Assembly: GCF_021513255.1 (NCBI RefSeq)
Contig: NZ_CP090977.1
Location: 124,001-188,000 of the forward strand
From: Planococcus sp. 107-1
Lineage (GTDB): Bacteria; Bacillota; Bacilli; Bacillales_A; Planococcaceae
Direction of reading: 5' to 3'
Length of the DNA: 64,000 nucleotides
Position 1 is the first letter of the stretch, and each line of letters begins with the position of its first letter. Positions 1 to 9,491 of this stretch are shown here, piece by piece. The notes below the pieces were generated by a model. It was not told where the DNA came from and did no database searches. It saw only the letters and a list, made by a program, of their open reading frames with translations. The position numbers and the translations under genes were made by a program.

Positions 1-414
1 ACTGTCATTCAGGTTTCCTTGCATGCAAAGATCGGCGAAGTCGACGGCATGATCAATATTTGTCTGCCGCACGTCGTCTTGGAACAAGTCTTGCCAAAAT
101 TATCGGCGCGCCACTGGCTGGCCAATCAGAAAAAAGCGATTGAGAGCCATGAAGCGGTTGCGCTTGAAAAGAAAGTCCAGAACACCCACATGGAAGTCCG
201 GGCAGTTCTTGGGAAATCGATGATCGAAGTCGGTGATTTCCTGAACTTGAAAATCGGCGATGTGATTCGGCTTGACGAAGCTTACGACGACCCGGTTGTC
301 GTAATGGTCGATGAAAAACAGAAATTCTTTGCGCAGCCTGGTGTTTCAAAAGGCCGGACAGCTGTACAAGTCACTGCGGTTTACGGAGAAGGAGAAGAAT
401 CGAATGACAACTGA
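1..414 (+). CDS. fliM: Flagellar motor switch protein FliM, C-terminal part
   Basis: FliM sits in the cytoplasmic C ring of the flagellar motor and sets rotation direction. The reading frame is open from base 1, so the 5' part lies outside the window; 137 codons remain. What is seen is the end of the middle domain (PHVVLEQVLPKL) and the C-terminal FliN-like domain (VRAVLGKSMIEVGDFLNLKIGDVIRLD), which binds FliN/FliY. The stop overlaps the fliY start by 11 bases, suggesting translational coupling. Identity is confirmed by the gene order that follows. Confidence 0.95.
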   Translation, partial: TVIQVSLHAKIGEVDGMINICLPHVVLEQVLPKLSARHWLANQKKAIESHEAVALEKKVQNTHMEVRAVLGKSMIEVGDFLNLKIGDVIRLDEAYDDPVVVMVDEKQKFFAQPGVSKGRTAVQVTAVYGEGEESNDN

Positions 415-1468
415 GAAATTGTCTCCAGATGAAATCAATGGCCTGCTTGGCCAAGGAGCGGAGGGAAAACCGATGTCCACAAATACATTATTGCAAGTTG
501 AAAAAGAAGCCTTAACCGAATTGCTGACTGTTTCACTCGGCGGTTCATCCACAGTGCTTTCCACGCTGTTCTCAGAACAAGCGAAAGTGAGCACGCCTAC
601 CATCTCCATTAAACGAAAAGATGATTTACTATCGGCGACTGCCGCTCCTTTCTTCGTTGTACTCGGGGAATATACAGGAGGCGCAGAAGGCATCCAGATT
701 CTATCGGTCAATAAAAACGATGTCCACATGCTCGCAAAAGCAATGGATGCAGAAACTGAAGCGGAAGATATGGAGAAACAATTCCAGATGCTCCAGGAAA
801 TGATCACAGCGATGTTTGCTTCAGTGACCCAGTCGATGGAAGCTGTGCTTGAGCAGGACATTTCCTACTCACTTTCAGGCATGGACGTCGTGGAAAAACA
901 AAAAGATTTTCCGGTATCAAAATTCACCCAAGAAGAATGGTTCGTTGAAGCGGGCTTCCAAGTGAAAGTCGGCAGCTTGAACAAAGCGGATTTCCATCTT
1001 TGCATCCCGGTGCAGCTGGCGAAACAATTAGTGGGAATTTTAACGAATGACATACAGGAAGAGTACGTAGAGGAGCCACAGCAGATGCAATTTGAATCGA
1101 ACAACCAAACGCAGTCAACCAGCAAGCTAAGACGGACAAACGAAGAACCGAATATCCAATCGGTGCAGTTTTCGAGTTTTGATGAAACGGCTTCTGTCCA
1201 ATCCGAACCGAATAATTTGAACATGCTGCTGGACATTCCGCTTCAAGTGACAGTGGAACTTGGGCGTACAAAACGCATGGTCAAAGAAATCCTCAGTGTT
1301 TCCCACGGTTCTATCATTGAACTGGATAAGTTAGCCGGAGAACCGGTTGATATATTGATCAACAATAAATTGATCGCGGTAGGAGAAGTGGTCGTCATCG
1401 ATGAAAACTTCGGCGTCCGCGTCACCGACATTCTAAGTACAGCAGACCGCATTTCCAAATTGCGCTAA
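404..1468 (+). CDS. fliY: Flagellar motor switch protein FliY (CheC-FliN type), active-site Asn lost
   Basis: FliY is the Gram-positive C-ring protein that combines a CheY-P phosphatase of the CheC type with a FliN domain. The start at 404 follows GGAGAAGGAG and gives 354 residues; an upstream in-frame Met at 311 lies deep inside fliM and is rejected. Residues 6-15 (LSPDEINGLL) match the CheY-P binding peptide. The C-terminal FliN domain is well kept (LDIPLQVTVELGRTKR, then GVRVTDIL). In B. subtilis FliY each CheC half carries E-x2-N; by my alignment the two sites here read E39-L-L-T42 and E132-M-I-T135, so both Asn are replaced by Thr. Phosphatase activity is therefore doubtful, while the structural role should remain. 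Confidence 0.93.
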   Translation: MTTEKLSPDEINGLLGQGAEGKPMSTNTLLQVEKEALTELLTVSLGGSSTVLSTLFSEQAKVSTPTISIKRKDDLLSATAAPFFVVLGEYTGGAEGIQILSVNKNDVHMLAKAMDAETEAEDMEKQFQMLQEMITAMFASVTQSMEAVLEQDISYSLSGMDVVEKQKDFPVSKFTQEEWFVEAGFQVKVGSLNKADFHLCIPVQLAKQLVGILTNDIQEEYVEEPQQMQFESNNQTQSTSKLRRTNEEPNIQSVQFSSFDETASVQSEPNNLNMLLDIPLQVTVELGRTKRMVKEILSVSHGSIIELDKLAGEPVDILINNKLIAVGEVVVIDENFGVRVTDILSTADRISKLR

Positions 1469-1494
1469 TGCTTGAAGCAAGGAGAACATCGAGT

Positions 1495-2160
1495 TTGAAC
1501 CAGAAAAAAACTTTTTATGCAGCAATGGCCATCTTTTTCTTATCTCTTTTTGCATGGTTCACGCCGGCTGCAGCTTATGCAGCGGCGGATACGAACGTCA
1601 CGGACTGGTTGGAAGAAAAAGATAGCGATGCGGAGCAGCCGGCTGAAACCGTAGCAGTAGAACCGGTGGAAAAGCAAAGCTTCGTATCGATTATTGCCAA
1701 ACTCTTTTTCTTTACGGCGTTGATCGTCGTGCTGATCTACGGATTGATAAAGTTCTTAGCAGTCCGCCAGCAAAAACTGCAGCCGAACCAGGCTGTCAAA
1801 TTGATGGGCGGCACCCCGCTCGGGAATAATAAGTCGCTGCAGCTTGTCAAAGTCGGCGGCAAAATCTACATGATCGGTGTCGGAGACGAAGTCACGTTGA
1901 TCAAAGAATTCACGGATGAAGTGGAAGTTGGCTCAATCGAAAAAGATTTGGAGAAACAGCCGACCCTCTTCTCGAATCCGAAGTTCAAACTGCCAACGAA
2001 ACTTTTTGGCGGAGCGACGGAACCGACAGAAATCGAAATGCAGTCCGACCGAGGCTTTGAGAATTTATTCAAACAAAGTTTGAGCGAACAAAAGCAGAAA
2101 CAGCAGCAGTTCGAACAGCGGCTTTCTGAGAGCGATGATGATAAAGAAGGTAATTCATGA
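1495..2160 (+). CDS. fliO: Flagellar biosynthesis protein FliO (FliZ of Bacillus)
   Basis: FliO helps assemble the FliPQR export gate. I chose the TTG at 1495 because AAGGAG (1479-1484) lies ten bases upstream; an in-frame ATG at 1468, touching the fliY stop, lacks a ribosome site. From the TTG the protein is 221 residues: signal peptide ending near AAAYAAA, a short acidic periplasmic stretch, one membrane helix (IIAKLFFFTALIVVLIYGLI) and a cytoplasmic FliO domain with GGTPLGNNKSLQLVKVGGK. The tail is Gln/Lys-rich. It overlaps fliP by four bases. Sequence is poorly conserved in this family, so identity rests on topology, the GGTPLGNNKSL motif and position. Confidence 0.88.
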   Translation: MNQKKTFYAAMAIFFLSLFAWFTPAAAYAAADTNVTDWLEEKDSDAEQPAETVAVEPVEKQSFVSIIAKLFFFTALIVVLIYGLIKFLAVRQQKLQPNQAVKLMGGTPLGNNKSLQLVKVGGKIYMIGVGDEVTLIKEFTDEVEVGSIEKDLEKQPTLFSNPKFKLPTKLFGGATEPTEIEMQSDRGFENLFKQSLSEQKQKQQQFEQRLSESDDDKEGNS

Positions 2161-2852
2161 TGATGCTAGATATTCTTTCGTTCATAAATATTCCAGGCAT
2201 CGACATCGGCGGCAGTGATGCACCGGAAGATGTGGGTACGACGCTCCAGCTTTTTGCGCTTTTGACGATTTTGTCGCTGGCACCGGGAATTCTCATCATG
2301 ATGACAAGTTTTGCACGCATCATCATCGTGTTGTCGTTTGTCCGCACAGGGCTCGGCACCCAGTCGATGCCGCCGAACCAAGTATTGGTCGGCCTGGCCT
2401 TATTCCTAACTTTTTTCATCATGGCACCGGTGTTTACGGAAATAAACGAAACAGCGCTTCAACCGTATTTATCAGGTGAAGTGACCCAGGAAGAAGCGCT
2501 CGACAGTGCATCGCTTCCGATCAAGACCTTTATGGCAGAACATACACGTGAGAAAGATCTCGCCTTGTTCTTTAAATATGCCGGCCTCGAAAAACCGGAC
2601 AGCATCGCAGAAATTCCGCTGACTTCCTTGATTCCGGCGTTTGCCATCAGTGAATTAAAGACGGCGTTCCAAATCGGCTTCGTTATTTTCATCCCGTTCT
2701 TGATCATCGATATGGTCGTGGCCAGTACGTTAATGGCGATGGGGATGATGATGCTTCCGCCGGTAATGATTTCGTTGCCATTTAAAATCTTATTATTTGT
2801 CTTAGTTGACGGCTGGTATTTGATCATCGAATCCTTGCTGGTCAGCTTCTAG
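2157..2852 (+). CDS. fliP: Flagellar type III export gate protein FliP
   Basis: FliP is the pore-forming core of the flagellar export gate in the inner membrane. The 231-residue product has the family hallmarks: an N-terminal stretch before TLQLFALLTILSLAPGILIMMTSF, then RIIIVLSFVRTGLGTQSMPPNQVL, and the C-terminal membrane pair around MGMMMLPPVMISLPFKILLFVLVDGW. Start ATG at 2157 overlaps the fliO stop; GAAGG lies just upstream. Length is normal. Neighbours fliO and fliQ confirm it. Confidence 0.97.
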   Translation: MMMLDILSFINIPGIDIGGSDAPEDVGTTLQLFALLTILSLAPGILIMMTSFARIIIVLSFVRTGLGTQSMPPNQVLVGLALFLTFFIMAPVFTEINETALQPYLSGEVTQEEALDSASLPIKTFMAEHTREKDLALFFKYAGLEKPDSIAEIPLTSLIPAFAISELKTAFQIGFVIFIPFLIIDMVVASTLMAMGMMMLPPVMISLPFKILLFVLVDGWYLIIESLLVSF

Positions 2853-2868
2853 CGAAGGGAAGAACACG

Positions 2869-3138
2869 ATGACACCAGATGTAGTAATTAAACTCGCGGA
2901 ACAATCGATTTATATGATTCTGATCATTTCTGCACCGATGCTCTTAATCGCGCTTGGCGTCGGCTTATTGGTCAGTATTTTTCAGGCGATGACGCAAATC
3001 CAGGAACAGACTTTGGCCTTCATTCCGAAAATCTTGGCCGTGTTCTTGTCGATCATCATCTTCGGACCGTGGATGCTGACGCTGCTACTGGATTTCACAA
3101 GAGATCTATTCCAGCAGCTTCCGCAAATGATCGGGTAG
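2869..3138 (+). CDS. fliQ: Flagellar export protein FliQ
   Basis: A small two-helix membrane protein (89 residues) of the FliPQR export gate. Residues 1-14 carry the family start (MTPDVVIKLAEQSI), followed by a first helix (ILIISAPMLLIALGVGLLVS), the loop IFQAMTQIQEQTLAFIPKI, and a second helix. FQAxTQIQEQTL is diagnostic for the family. It begins 16 bases after fliP, behind GAAGGGAAG. Confidence 0.97.
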   Translation: MTPDVVIKLAEQSIYMILIISAPMLLIALGVGLLVSIFQAMTQIQEQTLAFIPKILAVFLSIIIFGPWMLTLLLDFTRDLFQQLPQMIG

Positions 3139-3147
3139 GGGACGCAT

Positions 3148-3927
3148 ATGGAAGAAATTCTTCAAGCATTGCCGTATTTCCTTTTAATCTTAGTCCGCAT
3201 CAGCAGCTTCTTTATCATCGCGCCGCTGTTTTCACAGCGCGGTGTACCGACGCAGTTCAAACTGGGGCTTGCCGCTTTTCTTTCCTTGCTGGCGCTGTCC
3301 GCATTGCCGGTAGAAGAGACGCTTGCGCTGGACGGCTATTACATCATGATGGTCATCAAGGAATTCGGCGTCGGCATTGCACTCGGTTTTACCGCTGCAC
3401 TCGTCCTGTATACCGTCCAGATTGCCGGCGCGTTCATCGATTTTCAAATGGGTTTCGCGATGGCGAGTGTCATGGATCCGCAAACTGGATCGCAAGTGCC
3501 GATTATCGGACGTTTTAAATACATTCTTGCCTTGTTGTTCCTGTTGACGGTCAATGGCCATCACTTGATGCTCGACGGCGTCATGCAGAGCCTGCAGACG
3601 ATTCCGGTCGAATCGTTGTCTTTTGACATCAAGTTTGAAGACCTTGCAAAGTTTATATCGGATCTTTTCGTTGAAATGTTTATGGTTGCGCTGCAAATTT
3701 CTTTGCCGATTGTCGGATCTTTGTTTTTAGTGGATGTGGCACTCGGGATTTTAGCGAAAACCGTTCCGCAATTAAACATTTTTGCTGTCGGTTTCCCGGT
3801 GAAAATCTTGGTGGGCTTTGTATTATTGATGTTTTCAATGCCCTTTTTCTTTTATTTGCTGCAAATGTTATTCGGACAGATCATGGAAAGCATGGCGGAG
3901 TTGACCCGCTTAATAGGGGGAGCATAG
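3148..3927 (+). CDS. fliR: Flagellar export protein FliR
   Basis: FliR completes the export gate and contacts FlhB. The 259-residue protein is almost wholly hydrophobic with about six predicted membrane helices. The family block GFAMASVMDPQTGSQVPIIG is at about residues 102-121 and the C-terminal helix pair is VGFPVKILVGFVLLMFSMPF. The ATG at 3148 follows GGGGA and lies nine bases after fliQ. The stop directly abuts the flhB start, so the two are probably co-translated. In some species FliR and FlhB are one fused protein; here they are separate. Confidence 0.96.
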   Translation: MEEILQALPYFLLILVRISSFFIIAPLFSQRGVPTQFKLGLAAFLSLLALSALPVEETLALDGYYIMMVIKEFGVGIALGFTAALVLYTVQIAGAFIDFQMGFAMASVMDPQTGSQVPIIGRFKYILALLFLLTVNGHHLMLDGVMQSLQTIPVESLSFDIKFEDLAKFISDLFVEMFMVALQISLPIVGSLFLVDVALGILAKTVPQLNIFAVGFPVKILVGFVLLMFSMPFFFYLLQMLFGQIMESMAELTRLIGGA

Positions 3928-5016
3928 ATGGCACGGAGATTGACCTTGGACCTGCAGTTTTTCTCAGGCGAAAAAACAGAAAAAGCGACGCCTCAGAAAC
4001 GGCAGGAATCCAAGCGGAAAGGGCAGGTTGCCAAAAGCCAGGAATTGCCCGCAGCCATGATCATGATCGGCGGCATCATGCTGCTAAGCTTTCTTGGCGG
4101 CTGGATGCTGGATCAAATCTTGGCTATCTACCGCGTGAGCTTCACCCAGTATATCGGCTGGGAATGGACACCGAAAAACGTCCGGACCTTGTTTGAACAA
4201 ATGACCTTCGATGCCATGCTGTTGATGGCGCCGATTATGGGAGTTGCTATTATCTTCGGCATCCTCGGAAACTTCGTCCAAGTGGGTGCCATGTTTACAA
4301 CTGAACCATTAAAGGCCCAATTGAGCCGGTTAAACCCCATACAAGGCGCGAAGAAAATCTTTGCGGTCCGTGCGCTTGTCGAGCTGGCAAAATCGCTAGC
4401 GAAGATTGCGATTATCGGCTACGCCGCATTCAGTGTCCTTTGGGGAGAAAAAGATGAACTGTTTTTATTGTCGCAGAAAAGCCTTAGCTACTCGCTGAGC
4501 TTCATCGGCGGATTAACGCTGAAAATGGCGCTTGTAGCCGCCATTATTTTATTGATATTAGCTGTATTTGACTATATGTACCAAAAATACGAATTTGAAA
4601 AAGGCATCAAGATGTCGAAACAGGACATCAAAGATGAATACAAGAAATCCGAAGGGGATCCTTTGATCAAACAGAAAATCAAAGAAAAGCAGCGTTCGAT
4701 GAGTATGAACCGCATGATCCAGGACCTTCCATCAGCCGATGTGCTGATCGTCAACCCGACGCATTATGCCATCGCCATTAAATACGACGCGGAAACAATG
4801 GCCGCGCCGACTGTCATTGCCATGGGGAAAGACCATCTGGCACTGAAACTTAAAGAAAAAGCAAAAGAATTTGGCGTTGTGATTATGGAAAACAAACCGC
4901 TCGCCCGCGCATTATACGCACAAGTGGATGTAGGGGACCCTGTCCCGGAAGACTTGTTCTTAGCGGTCGCAGAAGTTTTAGCATATATATACCGGTTAAA
5001 AGGAAAGATTAGATAA
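3928..5016 (+). CDS. flhB: Flagellar export switch protein FlhB
   Basis: FlhB selects export substrates and cleaves itself to switch from rod/hook to filament proteins. The 362 residues hold the N-terminal signature (LDLQFFSGEKTEKATPQKRQESKRKGQVAKS), four membrane helices and the cytoplasmic C-terminal domain. The autocleavage motif N-P-T-H is intact with Asn at residue 276 (codon at 4753). The start follows GGGGGAGC at the end of fliR. Intact and normal in length, so the gate is probably functional. Confidence 0.97.
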   Translation: MARRLTLDLQFFSGEKTEKATPQKRQESKRKGQVAKSQELPAAMIMIGGIMLLSFLGGWMLDQILAIYRVSFTQYIGWEWTPKNVRTLFEQMTFDAMLLMAPIMGVAIIFGILGNFVQVGAMFTTEPLKAQLSRLNPIQGAKKIFAVRALVELAKSLAKIAIIGYAAFSVLWGEKDELFLLSQKSLSYSLSFIGGLTLKMALVAAIILLILAVFDYMYQKYEFEKGIKMSKQDIKDEYKKSEGDPLIKQKIKEKQRSMSMNRMIQDLPSADVLIVNPTHYAIAIKYDAETMAAPTVIAMGKDHLALKLKEKAKEFGVVIMENKPLARALYAQVDVGDPVPEDLFLAVAEVLAYIYRLKGKIR

Positions 5017-5269
5017 GTGGAATAGAAATTAGCTTTTATATGCCGCTTCGGCGCTTTGGGCATGACTTTCGCAATAAGCCGAGAAAACCACTCGACTTAT
5101 TGCTTCGTCTAGCCAAGAGTTGGCCGAAGCCTGCGAAGGCAACTCTTTGCGACGAAGCTAGCGCAGCGATGCAGGAGCACGGGTTTTGGAAAGCGGAGTT
5201 GTTTTGCGGAGTAGCCATAAAAATAGTGAAAACAATCAATCCAATTATAAAGAGTGAGGAGGAGAACGC
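5017..5269 (+). repeat. Hairpin-rich intergenic element between flhB and flhA
   Basis: A 253-base gap inside an otherwise tight operon. It holds two clear stem-loops. The first pairs 5071-5083 with 5091-5103 (13 bp, one mismatch, loop of seven). The second has an outer perfect 8-bp stem, 5102-5109 (GCTTCGTC) with 5151-5158 (GACGAAGC), enclosing an inner stem around 5114-5125 and 5138-5149. No T-run follows, so it does not look like a terminator. A 77-codon frame across it (5040-5273) has no recognisable family. It may be an mRNA processing or stability element, or a decayed mobile repeat. The flhA ribosome site GAGGAGGAG is at 5256-5264. Confidence 0.6.
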
Positions 5270-7330
5270 GTGAAAATTAAAGATTATGCCATATTGGTTT
5301 CAGTCATTATGATTGTTGTCATGATGGTAATCCCTCTTCCGACTCTCCTGTTAGATGTATTGATCATGGTTAATATCAGTATCGCGTTAACCATTATTTT
5401 AGTAGCGATGAACACAAAAGAAGCATTGGAATTTTCGATTTTCCCGACCTTGCTTTTGTTAACTACCTTATTCCGCCTCGGCTTGAACGTCTCAACAACC
5501 CGTTCGATTTTAACCAACCAAACAGGCGGTGAAGTTATTGAGACCTTCGGTTCGTTTGTAGTCGGCGGAAGCGCCATTATCGGGATTTTGGTCTTCTTGA
5601 TCCTTGTCATCATTCAGTTTTTGGTCATCACGAAAGGTTCGGAACGTGTTGCTGAAGTGGCAGCCCGTTTCACGCTCGATTCGATGCCAGGTAAGCAGAT
5701 GAGCATTGATGCCGATCTTGGAGCTGGAATGATTTCCGACCAGGAAGCGAAAAAGCGCCGGGAGAAAGTCAGCCAGGAAGCGGATTTCTATGGTGCCATG
5801 GATGGTGCCAGTAAATTCGTTAAAGGGGACGCCATTGCCGGTATTATCATTACCGTTATTAATATCGTAGGCGGTTTGGCGATCGGGGTTGTGGTTCACG
5901 GCCTGCCATTTGGCGAGGCAGCAAACCTCTTTACGCTCCTTTCCATCGGAGATGGGCTTGTCAGCCAAATTCCGGCATTGTTGATTTCAACAGCTGCCGG
6001 CATCGTCGTAACCCGTGCGGTTTCTGAAGGGAACTTGGGATCCGATATCACTAAGCAATTATTCGCGTATCCGAAATTGCTTTATATTGTAGCGGGAACT
6101 TTGACTTTGCTTGCTGTCTTCACACCGATCAGCCCGATGCTGATCTTGCCGGTCGCAGCGGTCGTCGCCTTTGGGGCGTTCCGGATGCAGAGCAATTTGA
6201 AAAAAGAAGAAAAAGTCGAGAAAGAAGCGAACATTGGCGGCCAGGAAGCGGAAGAATTGAAGAAGCCGGAAAGTGTCATCGATCTCTTGCATGTTGACGC
6301 TATCGAATTTGAATTCGGCTACGGTTTGATTCCGATTGCCGATAAAAACCAGGGCGGCGATTTGCTTGACCGGGTTATCATGATCCGCCGCCAATGTGCG
6401 ATGGAGCTTGGCATCGTGGTACCGGTCATCCGTATCCGCGATAATATCCAGCTTCAGCCGAACGAATACGTCATTAAAATCAAAGGCAACCGCGTCGCTT
6501 CCGGACAAATCATGCTGGACCATTACTTGGCAATGAGCCCTGGAGTGGACGATGACAGCATCATCGGCATCGAAACAGTGGAACCGGCATTCGGCATGCC
6601 AGCGCTTTGGGTCAATGAAGAAATGAAAGAAGAAGCGGAAATGTCCGGCTATGCAATCGTCGACCCGCCTTCTGTTGTATCGACCCATCTGACAGAAGTC
6701 ATCAAGCGCCATGCACATGAATTGGTCGGGCGCCAGGAAGTGAAAGCCTTGATCGAGAACGTCCGCGAAAATTCGCCGGCCGTTGTCGAAGAATTGATCC
6801 CGAACTTGATGGCGCTCGGCGAAGTGCAAAAAGTGCTCATGAAGCTCTTGAAAGAGAAAGTATCCATCCGCAATATGCTGATGATTTTAGAAACCTTAGC
6901 AGATTATGCAACTTACTCAAAAGATCCGGATGTCTTAACGGAATATGTGCGCCAAGCCTTATCGCGCCAGATTACATTGCAATACGCAACACCAGGACAG
7001 CCGCTGCAAGTCATTACAGCAGGCGCGAGCTTGGAGAAGAAATTTGCAGAATCGGTGCACCGTTCAGACCAAGGGAATTATCTATCGATTGATCCGGAAA
7101 CGTCGCAAGTGATTTTCCAGAACATTTCTGAACAGGCAGGCCAGCTGCAGCAAACCGGCGTCCAGCCGATTTTGCTGACGTCTCCTGCAACCCGCATGTA
7201 TATGCGTCAATTTATCGAGCGGTTTGCGCCGGACCTTCCTGTTCTCTCTTATAACGAACTGGAGCCGGACATTGAAATCCAAAGTGTCGGAGCAGTGAAT
7301 ATTTCAAGTGGGGCGGTTAGTGGGCTATGA
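5270..7330 (+). CDS. flhA: Flagellar export gate platform protein FlhA
   Basis: FlhA forms the nonameric ring that docks chaperone-substrate complexes and couples export to proton flow. The GTG at 5270 follows GAGGAGGAGAACGC. The 686-residue product is normal in length: about eight N-terminal membrane helices with the FHIPEP-family signature (FRLGLNVSTTRSIL), the cytoplasmic FHIPEP loop (DSMPGKQMSIDADLGAG), then a large C-terminal domain. The reading frame is intact. The stop overlaps the flhF start by four bases (ATGA). Confidence 0.97.
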   Translation: MKIKDYAILVSVIMIVVMMVIPLPTLLLDVLIMVNISIALTIILVAMNTKEALEFSIFPTLLLLTTLFRLGLNVSTTRSILTNQTGGEVIETFGSFVVGGSAIIGILVFLILVIIQFLVITKGSERVAEVAARFTLDSMPGKQMSIDADLGAGMISDQEAKKRREKVSQEADFYGAMDGASKFVKGDAIAGIIITVINIVGGLAIGVVVHGLPFGEAANLFTLLSIGDGLVSQIPALLISTAAGIVVTRAVSEGNLGSDITKQLFAYPKLLYIVAGTLTLLAVFTPISPMLILPVAAVVAFGAFRMQSNLKKEEKVEKEANIGGQEAEELKKPESVIDLLHVDAIEFEFGYGLIPIADKNQGGDLLDRVIMIRRQCAMELGIVVPVIRIRDNIQLQPNEYVIKIKGNRVASGQIMLDHYLAMSPGVDDDSIIGIETVEPAFGMPALWVNEEMKEEAEMSGYAIVDPPSVVSTHLTEVIKRHAHELVGRQEVKALIENVRENSPAVVEELIPNLMALGEVQKVLMKLLKEKVSIRNMLMILETLADYATYSKDPDVLTEYVRQALSRQITLQYATPGQPLQVITAGASLEKKFAESVHRSDQGNYLSIDPETSQVIFQNISEQAGQLQQTGVQPILLTSPATRMYMRQFIERFAPDLPVLSYNELEPDIEIQSVGAVNISSGAVSGL

Positions 7331-8494
7331 GATTGAAAACATACATCGTCAATAACGTAACGGAAGCGATTCCGATGATAAAAAAGGACCTTGGCACAGA
7401 TGCCTTGATCTTGAATACGAAAAAAGTGAAAAACAGGCGGGTTTCTTGGCTTTTTCAAAACGGAAAAGCTAGAAGTCATTGCAGCAGTGGAAACAAAGGC
7501 GCCGGAAAAAGCAAAAGTGAAAGCGGAAGCGAAGCCGAAGCAAAAACAGCCGGTGAAAACAGCAAAAACCCAGCAAGCGACGGTCATTCCTTTTCAGCAG
7601 CGAGAAGAAACACAAAAGAATGATCCGATGACGGAAGAATTGATGAGCGAAATCAAAGGAATCAAACAATTCATGCTGCAGGTAATGGAAGAAGACCGGT
7701 TGCCGGTAGCTTTGAAAGGTTTGAATAAGCGATTGATGGAGCAGGGCATTTCAAAAGAAATCCAGTCTGAGCTTTATGCGAAGTTGATAACGGCACTGGA
7801 ACAAAATCCAAAAATGTCTGAATCAGAAATACGCGAATTCGCCCGGACGGAAATCATCGAAATGATCGGCTTCCATCAACCGGCACCGGTTGATAAAAAT
7901 CCGGAAATCATTTGTTTTATTGGACCGACAGGGGTTGGGAAAACGACGACGATTGCGAAAATTGCGGCTGACTTCATGCTGCGGGAAGACAAGAAAGTCG
8001 GGCTGATTACGTCGGATACTTACCGCATTGCCGCAGTTGAGCAACTGAAAACTTACGCTGGGATTTTGAATATCCCGATCGAAGTCGTTGAATCTGCTTC
8101 TGAGTTGACCCATGCGATGGAAGTGCTGAGCGACTGCGACATTGTGCTAATGGATACGGCTGGAAGAAACTATCAGCAAAAACAATACATCGAAGAGCTG
8201 GAAGCTTTGCTAAGCGACAAAAACAAAGTCCAGATCAATTTGGTGTTGAGCCTGACTTCCAAATACGAAGACATGAAAAAAATCGTCGATAACTTCCAGA
8301 CGATTGTCATGGATGAGCTGTTATTGACCAAAATGGATGAAACGAGTTCATCCGGTGCGATCTTGAACTTGATCCATCATTATTCCATCCCGATACGTTA
8401 CATTGCCAACGGACAAAGTGTTCCAGACGATATCTTCACAGTTACTCCTGAATTAATCGCAGACTTCGTATTAGGGGAAGATGAAAATGATTGA
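7327..8494 (+). CDS. flhF: Flagellar SRP-like GTPase FlhF (one frameshift)
   Basis: FlhF is an SRP-family GTPase that sets flagellar number and placement with FlhG. The N-terminal part (MRLKTYIVNNVTEAI) is read from 7327; the rest is one frame over. Removing one A from the run at 7428-7432 joins them through KTGGFLGFFKTEKLEVIAAVETK and gives about 388 residues, normal for the family. After a basic, Lys/Pro-rich linker come the N domain and the G domain: G1 GPTGVGKTTT (about 7921), DTAGRNY (G3) and TKMDE (G4). All catalytic motifs are intact, so the frameshift is probably a sequence error. Confidence 0.93.
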
Positions 8495-9342
8495 TCAAGC
8501 AAAATTACTAAGAGAAAAAGTTACGCAAAAAAAGCCAAAAAAGACAAGCGTCCAACGCGGTCATCGCCGTCACAAGCGGCAAAGGCGGAGTGGGGAAATC
8601 CAATTTCGCTTTAAATTTCGCGCTTAGCCTCGTCCAGCAAAATAAGAAAGTGCTGATTTTCGATGTCGATCTTGGATTTGCGAATATCGATGTCTTGCTC
8701 GGCCGGTCGCCGCAAGAATCCATTGCGACGATGATTGAAAAGAATCTGTCCATCTGGGACATCATCGAAGAAGGGCCGAATGGCCTCCAATTCATCTCAG
8801 GCGGAACCGGATTCGACGAAATGTTCCGGTTGGATGAAACCAAAATGACGAAATTTTTTGATGAACTGAGCCAAATTCAAGGCCATGTCGATTACATCAT
8901 TCTTGATACAGGGGCAGGGCTTTCTTACGAGAATCTGCGTTTCATCTTAGCTGCTGATGACGTTATTTTGGTGACAACCCCAGAACCGACTTCTATCACA
9001 GATGCATATTCCGTTGTGAAAATGGTTCATGCAAAAGACGAGAACGTCCATATCAAATTAGTCATCAACCAATGCACCAGCGATAAAGAAGGCACACAAA
9101 CAGCCGAAAACTTCAAAAAAGTCACAGAGCAATTCTTAAACAAGCAAATCGGTACCTTGGGCTATATTCCAAGCGATGCGCAAGTGCCGAGCGCAGTGAA
9201 AAAACAGGTTCCTTTCACCCTCGCCTATCCGAACGGCCAAGCATCGAAGGCGATGCAAGCATTAACCTGCGATTATCTAGAACTTCCCGTTCCTTATAAA
9301 CTCGGACTCAAAGGCTTTTTACTTAAAATGCTTTTTAAATAA
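8487..9342 (+). CDS. flhG: MinD-like ATPase FlhG / YlxH (one frameshift)
   Basis: FlhG stimulates FlhF GTPase and limits flagellar number. The ATG at 8487 follows AGGGGAAG and overlaps flhF by eight bases; the start reads MIDQAKLLREKVTQKK as in Bacillus YlxH. An extra A in one of the runs at 8527-8533 or 8537-8542 breaks the frame; correcting it leads straight into AVIAVTSGKGGVGKSN, the deviant Walker A motif, giving about 284 residues. DxDLGFANIDVLLG and ILDTGAGLS (Walker B) follow. The C-terminal amphipathic membrane-targeting helix is plausible (KGFLLKMLFK). Confidence 0.92.
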
Positions 9343-9491
9343 ATGCTCTTGCTGATGCTTTGCTTATCTTTTTATAAAAGACATTCTACTTTGATATACC
9401 TCAATAAGAGGACGAGTTAATAGCAGTTCAGTATCTTGCTCAGTTAGCTTGTCATACAAGCGCTAGTTTTATTTTAATAAATCTATAACTC

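Noticed and set aside
346..861. 171-codon minus-strand frame
   Set aside because: Antisense to fliY with Ser/Cys-rich shadow composition.
5040..5273. 77-codon frame between flhB and flhA
   Set aside because: It is made of the arms of stem-loops, has no ribosome site and no recognisable family; the DNA is better explained as a folded element.
6059..6829. 256-codon frame on the minus strand
   Set aside because: It lies wholly antisense to intact flhA, is His/Asp/Phe-rich as expected of a codon shadow, and has no family features or ribosome site.
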